Assembly: GCA_007121175.1 (NCBI GenBank)
Contig: SKMG01000403.1
Span: 1 to 10,302, forward strand
Length of the DNA: 10,302 bases
Reading direction: 5' to 3'
Source of the DNA: Trueperaceae bacterium
GTDB lineage: Bacteria > Deinococcota > Deinococci > Deinococcales > Trueperaceae
The position numbers and the translations under genes are program-made. Below the pieces are notes generated by a model. That model had not been told where the DNA came from. It searched no databases and saw only the letters and a list, made by a program, of their open reading frames with translations. This document shows positions 6,348 to 10,302 of this stretch, one piece after another (positions within the stretch are counted from its first letter, which is position 1; the number at the start of each line of letters is the position of its first letter).

Positions 6348-7187
6348 ATGCAGCACGCACCTCGCGACGCGCCTGACTGGCCCCAGCTCGCGACCCGCGC
6401 GGCGGAGTCCCTGCGCGCCGCCGGGGCGCAGAGCGTCGACGTCGGCATCGTGCTCGGCTCGGGCCTCGGCCCGCTCGCCGACGAGGTCGACGCGCGCTGC
6501 AGCGTGCCCTTCTCCGAGCTGCCCGGCATGCCGGCGAGCACCGCGCCCGGCCACGCAGGCAGGGTCGTCTGTGGCGGCCTCTCCGGGCGCGAGGTGATCG
6601 CCTTCCAGGGACGGCTACACGGCTACGAGGGCTTCGACGCGCCCACCTGCGCCTTCCCGGTGCGCGTGATGCATGCGCTCGGCGCTCACGCCCTGCTGGT
6701 CAGCAACGCCTGCGGCGGCCTCGACCCGCACCTGCGCGCCGGCGAGCTGCTGCTGCAGCTCGACCTCATCAACGCCACCGGCGACGGCGCGCTGATCGGT
6801 CCCGACGACGGCCTGGGCGAGCGCTTCACGGTGATGTTCGACTGCTTCGACGCGCACTACCTCGAGCTCGCGCGAGCCGCCGCGCGGCGGCTCGGCCAGC
6901 GCCTGTCCGAGGGCGTCTACCTTGCGATCCGCGGTCCGGCCTACGCCACACGCGCGGAGCTCCGGGCGTATCGCACGCTGGGAGCGGACGCCATCGGCAT
7001 GTCGACGGTGCACGAGGTCGCCATGGCGCGCCACCTCGGGCTGCGCGTGCTCGGCCTCTCCGGCGTCACCGACATGGCCCTGCCCGACGCCAACGAGCAT
7101 GCGCACGGCGACGACGTCCTGCGCATGGCCGAAAGGCTCGGCGAGCGCTTCCGGGCGCTGGTGCGCGAGGTGCTCCCTGGTCTCTGA
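6348..7187 (+). CDS. punA: Purine nucleoside phosphorylase, trimeric PNP/MTAP family, altered base pocket
   Basis: Phosphorolytic cleavage of purine nucleosides to base and ribose-1-phosphate in purine salvage; cytosolic. In the 279-residue protein the phosphate and ribose site is intact: GSGLG at 37-41, GHAG at 68-71, QGRLHGYEG with R89, H91, Y93 and E94, NACGG at 120-124, GMS at 217-219 and H253. But the base-binding loop GPAYATRAE has alanine at 200 where human PNP has E201, and VTD puts aspartate at 242 where human PNP has N243. Those two residues bind 6-oxopurines, and Asp at the second occurs in MTAP, which takes 6-aminopurines. So adenosine-like or methylthioadenosine-like substrates should be considered; specificity is inference. 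The start is uncertain: ATG 6336 and 6339 are also in frame; 6348 fits the -10 box. Followed by yggS with an 11-bp overlap if that gene starts at 7177. Confidence 0.9.
   Translation: MQHAPRDAPDWPQLATRAAESLRAAGAQSVDVGIVLGSGLGPLADEVDARCSVPFSELPGMPASTAPGHAGRVVCGGLSGREVIAFQGRLHGYEGFDAPTCAFPVRVMHALGAHALLVSNACGGLDPHLRAGELLLQLDLINATGDGALIGPDDGLGERFTVMFDCFDAHYLELARAAARRLGQRLSEGVYLAIRGPAYATRAELRAYRTLGADAIGMSTVHEVAMARHLGLRVLGLSGVTDMALPDANEHAHGDDVLRMAERLGERFRALVREVLPGL
7167..7172 (+). promoter_or_regulatory. Possible ribosome-binding site for yggS CTG start
   Basis: GAGGTG within the last PNP codons, 4 nt before CTG 7177 (6 nt from the GAGG core). It supports a non-standard start there. A weaker AGGG at 7203-7206 stands 9 nt before the alternative GTG 7216. 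Confidence 0.35.
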
Positions 7188-7884
7188 GCGCGGTGACCAC
7201 GCAGGGCTGGCCCGGGTGCGCGCGCGCATCGAGGCCGCTAGCGGGCGGGTCGGCCGTGACCCGCGCAGCGTCCGTCTGGTGGCGGTGACCAAGGGTCGGA
7301 GCACCGCCGAGGTGCGGGCGTTGATCGCGGCCGGCCACCGTACGCTAGGCGAGAACCGGGTGCAGGACTGGCGACACGTGGCGGCCGAGCTCGCGGACAC
7401 GACGCTGTCGTGGCACCTCGTCGGGCACCTGCAACGCAACAAGGTGCGCCAGTGTCGGCCCTTCGAGCTCATCCACTCGCTCGACAGCGAGCGGCTCGCG
7501 CTGGCGCTCGAGGCCGAGGGCGCGAAGCACGACCACGTGTTCCGCACCCTGCTGCAGGTGAACCTGTCGGGCGAAGAGACCAAGCACGGGGTGCCGGCCG
7601 AGGCCGCGGCGCCGCTGCTGGCGCGGCTCTCGGCGCTCGAGCACGTGACCGTCGAGGGGTTGATGACGATGGCGCCATACGACGACGATCCGAATCGCGC
7701 CCGCGAGCGGGCCCGGCCGGTGTTCCGCGACGCTCGCGCGCTGGCCGAGACGCTGGGCCTGCGCGAGCTGTCGATGGGCATGAGCGGCGACTTCGAGGCC
7801 GCGGTGGAGGAAGGCGCCACGCTGGTGCGCATCGGTGCGGCGCTCTTCGAGGGCACGACGCTGAGCGCGGAGGAGCGGCCGTGA
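7177..7884 (+). CDS. yggS: YggS/YlmE-family PLP-binding protein, start uncertain
   Basis: A single-domain alanine-racemase-like fold that binds PLP and keeps free PLP and amino/keto-acid pools balanced; no catalytic reaction is established for the family. Numbered from codon 7177, the PLP lysine is K39 in VAVTK, followed by GENRVQ at 58-63, WHLVGHLQ at 79-86 with RNK, and the C-terminal phosphate-binding region MGMSGDFEAAVEEG. No ATG or GTG lies at the place the family predicts: the only in-frame candidates are CTG 7177 (235 residues, good ribosome-binding site, 11-bp overlap with PNP) and GTG 7216 (222 residues, which would trim the first helix). The stop overlaps the divIVA start (GTGA). 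A yggS/ylmE gene directly before divIVA is a known arrangement in Gram-positives and Deinococcus. Confidence 0.93.
   Translation: MVSERGDHAGLARVRARIEAASGRVGRDPRSVRLVAVTKGRSTAEVRALIAAGHRTLGENRVQDWRHVAAELADTTLSWHLVGHLQRNKVRQCRPFELIHSLDSERLALALEAEGAKHDHVFRTLLQVNLSGEETKHGVPAEAAAPLLARLSALEHVTVEGLMTMAPYDDDPNRARERARPVFRDARALAETLGLRELSMGMSGDFEAAVEEGATLVRIGAALFEGTTLSAEERP
7869..7875 (+). promoter_or_regulatory. Strong ribosome-binding site of divIVA
   Basis: GGAGGAG inside the end of yggS, 5 nt before GTG 7881. It fixes the divIVA start and contrasts with the first genes of operons in this window, which have none. Confidence 0.8.
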
Positions 7885-8543
7885 AGCTCTCGCCGCTCGA
7901 CGTGCGCCACATCGAGTTCGAGCGCTCGCCCCTGGGTTACCGCCAGCGCGCCGTGCGCGAGTTCCTAGGGCGCGTCGCCGACGAGCTCGAGGACCTGCTG
8001 CACGAGCTGCAGACGACGCGGGCGTGGGTGGCGGAGCGCGACGCGACCATCGGCCGCCTGCTCGAGACCGAGGCCGAGCTGAAGCGAGCGGTGGTGGCGG
8101 CGGAGCGGATCGGCAACGAGATGAAGGAGCAGGCCCGGCGCGAGGCGCAGGCGATCCTGCGCGACGCGCGCCGCGAACGGATCCTCCTGCTGCAGGCGAC
8201 CGCCGCGGAGCTCGAAGCCGCCCGGGCCGAGCTGCTACGGCTCGAGCAGACGCAGGCACTGGCGCGCGAGCAGCTGCGCGGTCACCTGACCGGCTTCCTC
8301 ACCGCGCTCGACGCGCGCCCCGGCAGCCGCATCGAGACCCCGGCGGAAGACGTGATCGCTTCACTCAGGGACGTGATCGCCGAGGCTCGGGCCGAGCTCG
8401 AAGCCGGCGGCCTCGAGGCCGACGAGCTAGAGGCTGATGACCGCGAGGCCGACCGCTTTGAGGCCGGCGGTCTGGAGGCCGGCGGCGAGGGCCTCGAGGA
8501 CGATCAACTGGAGTCGCTCGATCGCTCCTCGAGCGTCGGCTGA
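7881..8543 (+). CDS. divIVA: DivIVA-like coiled-coil protein with acidic repeat tail
   Basis: DivIVA proteins bind curved membrane at septum and poles and recruit growth or division factors. Here residues 1-40 align without gaps to the B. subtilis membrane-binding domain: SPLD at 4-7, F13, GY at 19-20 and the VxxFL pattern at 25-29. At the tip of the membrane loop, however, B. subtilis F17 and R18 are replaced by P17 and L18. Residues about 30-135 are a charged, heptad-like coiled coil. Residues 152-172 are a further helix, and 173-202 form six five-residue units of the type LEAGG/LEADE, a very acidic tail. The GTG start overlaps the yggS stop by 4 bp with a strong ribosome-binding site. The last 40 bp overlap sufU on the other strand. 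Role in septum placement is inferred from family; direct membrane binding is less certain. Confidence 0.85.
   Translation: MKLSPLDVRHIEFERSPLGYRQRAVREFLGRVADELEDLLHELQTTRAWVAERDATIGRLLETEAELKRAVVAAERIGNEMKEQARREAQAILRDARRERILLLQATAAELEAARAELLRLEQTQALAREQLRGHLTGFLTALDARPGSRIETPAEDVIASLRDVIAEARAELEAGGLEADELEADDREADRFEAGGLEAGGEGLEDDQLESLDRSSSVG
8397..8486 (+). repeat. Six 15-bp units coding the acidic tail of DivIVA
   Basis: Degenerate 15-bp periodicity in frame with divIVA, codons 173-202, giving pentads that mostly read L/F/R-E-A-G/D-x. The GAGGCCG core recurs in most units. Third positions have diverged, so it is not a fresh expansion. The phase and residues do not fit the A(D/N)LxX pattern of pentapeptide-repeat proteins. 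Confidence 0.75.
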
Positions 8544-9022
8544 GTGCCGTCTGTCTCGCCCCCGTCGGCATCGACCGTCACCTGACCGACGCGCTCGCCG
8601 GACGCCTCGGCGGCGAGGGCTGCCTGCAGCGTCACCCACGATAGCGTCGCGCACTTCACGCGCGCATGCAGCTTGCTGATCCCCTCGAGCACCACGAGGT
8701 CGCCGAGGCTGGGGTCGACGCCGCGGCCGTGGATCATCGCCTTGAAGCGGCCGATCAGCGTCTCGACCTCGGCGAGCGGCTTGCCCTTGATCGCTTGGGT
8801 CATCATGCTCGCCGACGCCTGGCTGATGGCGCAGCCGTGGCCGGAGAATCGGGCGTCCTCGACCGTCCCGTCACGGATCTGCAGGTAGAGCACGAGCTCA
8901 TCGCCGCACGAGGGGTTGATGCCCTCCTGCTTGACGCTGTACGGATCGAGCTCGCCGCGGTTGCGCGGCGAGCGGGCGTGCTCGAGCACAGCGTCACGGT
9001 AGATCTGGTCTAAGAACCCCAT
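8504..9022 (-). CDS. sufU: SufU, sulfur acceptor / Fe-S assembly protein
   Basis: Zinc-binding partner that takes the persulfide sulfur from SufS and passes it to the SufBCD scaffold. The 172-residue protein has the ligand set C39 and D41 (PSCGDE), C64 (GHGCAIS) and C124 (VKCATLSW), matching SufU. The stretch between the second and third cysteine (about 80-123) holds the insertion that separates SufU from IscU. Residues after about 140 form a non-conserved acidic/serine tail of some 30 residues beyond the usual end. The ATG is 4 nt after the sufS stop, so the two form an operon; no Shine-Dalgarno is visible, suggesting coupling or a separate leaderless start. Its last 40 bp overlap the end of divIVA in antisense. 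sufBCD are not in the window. Confidence 0.95.
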   Translation of the reverse strand: MGFLDQIYRDAVLEHARSPRNRGELDPYSVKQEGINPSCGDELVLYLQIRDGTVEDARFSGHGCAISQASASMMTQAIKGKPLAEVETLIGRFKAMIHGRGVDPSLGDLVVLEGISKLHARVKCATLSWVTLQAALAAEASGERVGQVTVDADGGETDGTQPTLEERSSDSS

Positions 9023-9026
9023 AGTG

Positions 9027-10259
9027 CTAGGCTACCGCACCGAAGAAGTCGCGGACTTCCTCGAGCGCGTCGGCCAGCAGGTCGATCTCGGCCTCGGTGG
9101 TGTGCAGCCAGAAGCTCGCCCGGGCGGTGCTGCGCACGCCCAGCGCGCGCATCAGCGGCTGGGCGCAATGGTGCCCGGCCCGCACGGCGATGCCGCGCGC
9201 ATCGAGCGCGGTGGCGACGTCGTGCGGGTGCACGCCCGCGACGTTGAACGGGACGATGCCGCCGCGATCGTCGCCCTCGGGGCCGTACAGGGTGATGCCC
9301 TCGAGCGCCTCCAGCCTACGGAGCGCGTATCTCGCCAGCGCGCGGTCGTGCTCCCAGATCGCCTCCATGCCGATCTCGTCGAGGTAATCGAGCGCCGCGT
9401 GCAGGCCGACGGCCTCGGCGATCGCCGGCGTACCCGCCTCGAAGCGCATGGGGATGTCCGCGTAGGTCGAGCGGTCGATCTCGACGGTGCGGATCATCTC
9501 GCCGCCGCCCATGAACGGCGGCCACCCTTCGAGCAGCGACTCGCGCACCCACAGGGCGCCGATGCCCGTCGGCGCGCCGAGCTTGTGGCCGGAGAAGACG
9601 TAGGCGTCGGCATGGAGCGCCTGCACGTCGACCGGCAGGTGCGGCGCGGCCTGTGCCCCGTCGACCAGCAGCAGCGCCCCGACGGCGTGCGCCAGATGCG
9701 CGATCTCGGAGATCGGGTTGCGTACGCCGAGCACGTTGCTGAGGTGGAAGGTGGTCACCAGCTTCGTGCGCGGCGAGAGCGCGTCGGAGAGCGCCTGGAG
9801 GTCGACGCGTCCATCGGGGCCGAGCGGCACCGGGCGGATGATCGCGCCGCGTTCGGCGGCCAGCAGGTGCCAGGGCACCAAGTTGGCGTGGTGCTCGGCC
9901 ACCGTCAGCACGATCTCGTCGCCATCGCCCAGCGCGCGCCGACCCCAGGCGTGGGCCATGAGGTTGATCCCCTCAGTCGCGTTGCGCACGAACACCACCG
10001 AGCGCTCGCTGGGGGCGTTGAGGAAGCGCGCGACGCGCGACCGGGCGGCTTCGTAGCGCTCGGTCGCCTCGGCCGAGAGCGTGTGCGCGCCGCGGTGCAC
10101 GTTGGCGTAGTGCCGCCGGTAGAAGCCGTCGACCGCGGCCAGGACGCGTTCGGGCTTCTGGGCCGAGGCGGCGCTGTCGAGGTAGACCACGGGAGCGCCG
10201 TGGACGCGCCTCTCCAGGATGGGGAAGTCGCCGCGGCGGGCGGCTGCGTCGAAAGCCAT
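9027..10259 (-). CDS. sufS: SufS cysteine desulfurase
   Basis: PLP enzyme that removes sulfur from L-cysteine as an enzyme-bound persulfide, giving L-alanine; supplies Fe-S cluster assembly through SufU. Length is 410 residues, the normal group II size. Visible active-site residues are H123 (AEHHAN) stacking on PLP, D200 and Q203 (VDGAQ), the PLP lysine K226 in SGHKLGAPTG, and the persulfide cysteine C365 in RAGHHCAQP, numbering close to E. coli SufS. The C-terminal segment FWLHTTEAEID corresponds to the FxxYNTxEEID end of relatives. I chose ATG 10259 because it gives the usual short N-terminus before DFPIL and has a -10 box 5 nt upstream; the in-frame GTG 10274 lies upstream of that box. First gene of the sufS-sufU pair. 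Confidence 0.97.
   Translation of the reverse strand: MAFDAAARRGDFPILERRVHGAPVVYLDSAASAQKPERVLAAVDGFYRRHYANVHRGAHTLSAEATERYEAARSRVARFLNAPSERSVVFVRNATEGINLMAHAWGRRALGDGDEIVLTVAEHHANLVPWHLLAAERGAIIRPVPLGPDGRVDLQALSDALSPRTKLVTTFHLSNVLGVRNPISEIAHLAHAVGALLLVDGAQAAPHLPVDVQALHADAYVFSGHKLGAPTGIGALWVRESLLEGWPPFMGGGEMIRTVEIDRSTYADIPMRFEAGTPAIAEAVGLHAALDYLDEIGMEAIWEHDRALARYALRRLEALEGITLYGPEGDDRGGIVPFNVAGVHPHDVATALDARGIAVRAGHHCAQPLMRALGVRSTARASFWLHTTEAEIDLLADALEEVRDFFGAVA
9029..9034 (-). promoter_or_regulatory. TAGCCT box before sufU, possible internal -10
   Basis: TAGCCT, identical to the hom box and preceded by CGG, ends 6 nt before the sufU ATG. It overlaps the last sufS codons and its TAG stop, so it may be chance; a secondary promoter making leaderless sufU mRNA is the alternative. 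Confidence 0.25.
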
Positions 10260-10264
10260 GCGCG

Positions 10265-10270
10265 ATGCTA
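10265..10270 (-). promoter_or_regulatory. Probable -10 box of sufS-sufU
   Basis: TAGCAT preceded by TGG (extended -10 form) ends 5 nt before ATG 10259 on the minus strand. The GTGGTAGC core and the CGCGC next to the ATG are both shared with the hom promoter. Predicts a leaderless mRNA; no ribosome-binding site is seen. Confidence 0.5.
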
Positions 10271-10276
10271 CCACTT

Positions 10277-10293
10277 CTCGGAATTGTTCCGAG
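10277..10293. promoter_or_regulatory. Perfect palindrome, candidate operator of sufS
   Basis: CTCGGAA at 10277-10283 and TTCCGAG at 10287-10293 are perfect inverted repeats around TTG. The 17-bp site occupies the spacer and -35 position relative to the sufS -10 box, where a dimeric repressor or activator would act. It does not match any Fe-S or iron regulator site that I can recall with confidence. Confidence 0.5.
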
Positions 10294-10302
10294 TTCCGTG
10301 CC

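Noticed and set aside
6264..6554. N-terminal extension of the bamA-like frame up to 6554
   Set aside because: It would run through the divergent PNP start and bury the signal peptide about 97 residues inside; ATG 6263 begins the signal peptide directly.
6615..7910. Minus-strand open frame (431 codons) opposite PNP and yggS
   Set aside because: Spans two genes with strong motifs on the other strand; serine/arginine-rich and without a domain.
8397..8486. Pentapeptide-repeat domain in the DivIVA tail
   Set aside because: The repeats lack the central Leu/Phe phase of A(D/N)LxX units and are too few and too acidic for that beta-helix fold.
10260..10274. GTG 10274 as the sufS start
   Set aside because: It lies before the proposed -10 box and adds five residues that the family does not need; ATG 10259 gives the usual N-terminus.

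Overview
This window looks like ordinary housekeeping DNA from a GC-rich bacterium with two membranes. Nine genes can be supported, one of them cut by the left edge. My best lineage guess is Deinococcota (Deinococcus, Truepera or relatives), held at about 0.6. The reasons are the combination of an outer-membrane Omp85/BamA protein with Gram-positive-style genes (a YggS/YlmE protein fused by overlap to a DivIVA-like gene, and SufS with SufU rather than IscS with IscU), short homoserine dehydrogenase, G/C-dominated third codon positions, and a repeated promoter layout that suggests leaderless mRNAs. Another diderm, high-GC lineage cannot be excluded without a tree.

Layout from left to right. 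Positions 1-2242 (minus strand) hold hom and thrC, two steps of threonine synthesis, overlapping by 4 bp in an operon that runs off the left edge. Positions 2243-2367 are a short divergent promoter region filled mostly by two copies of a 43-bp-period repeat, which forms the leader of ychF (plus strand, 2368-3465), a ribosome-associated ATPase of the OLA1/YchF family. Between ychF and the convergent bamA-like gene (minus, 3597-6263) lies a 16-bp tandem repeat and a GC hairpin. The bamA-like gene and the next operon diverge from an 84-bp spacer. That operon (plus, 6348-8543) is a trimeric-type purine nucleoside phosphorylase, a YggS-family PLP-binding protein and a DivIVA-like coiled-coil protein, all overlapping. 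The 3' end of divIVA overlaps by 40 bp the 3' end of sufU, which lies in a sufS-sufU pair (minus, 8504-10259) for Fe-S cluster assembly; the sufS promoter region closes the window.

Functionally the window joins amino-acid synthesis (hom, thrC), translation-associated quality control (ychF), outer-membrane assembly (bamA), purine salvage (PNP), PLP homeostasis (yggS), cell-pole or division organisation (divIVA) and sulfur mobilisation (sufS, sufU). I see no mobile element, CRISPR, RNA gene, phage or defence island, and no evidently new multi-gene system. The observations most worth a second look are the repeated TANNNT box 5-7 nt before start codons, the purine nucleoside phosphorylase whose two purine-recognition positions are changed, the perfect palindrome in the sufS promoter, and the repeats around ychF. 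No stretch longer than 300 bases lacks a gene.
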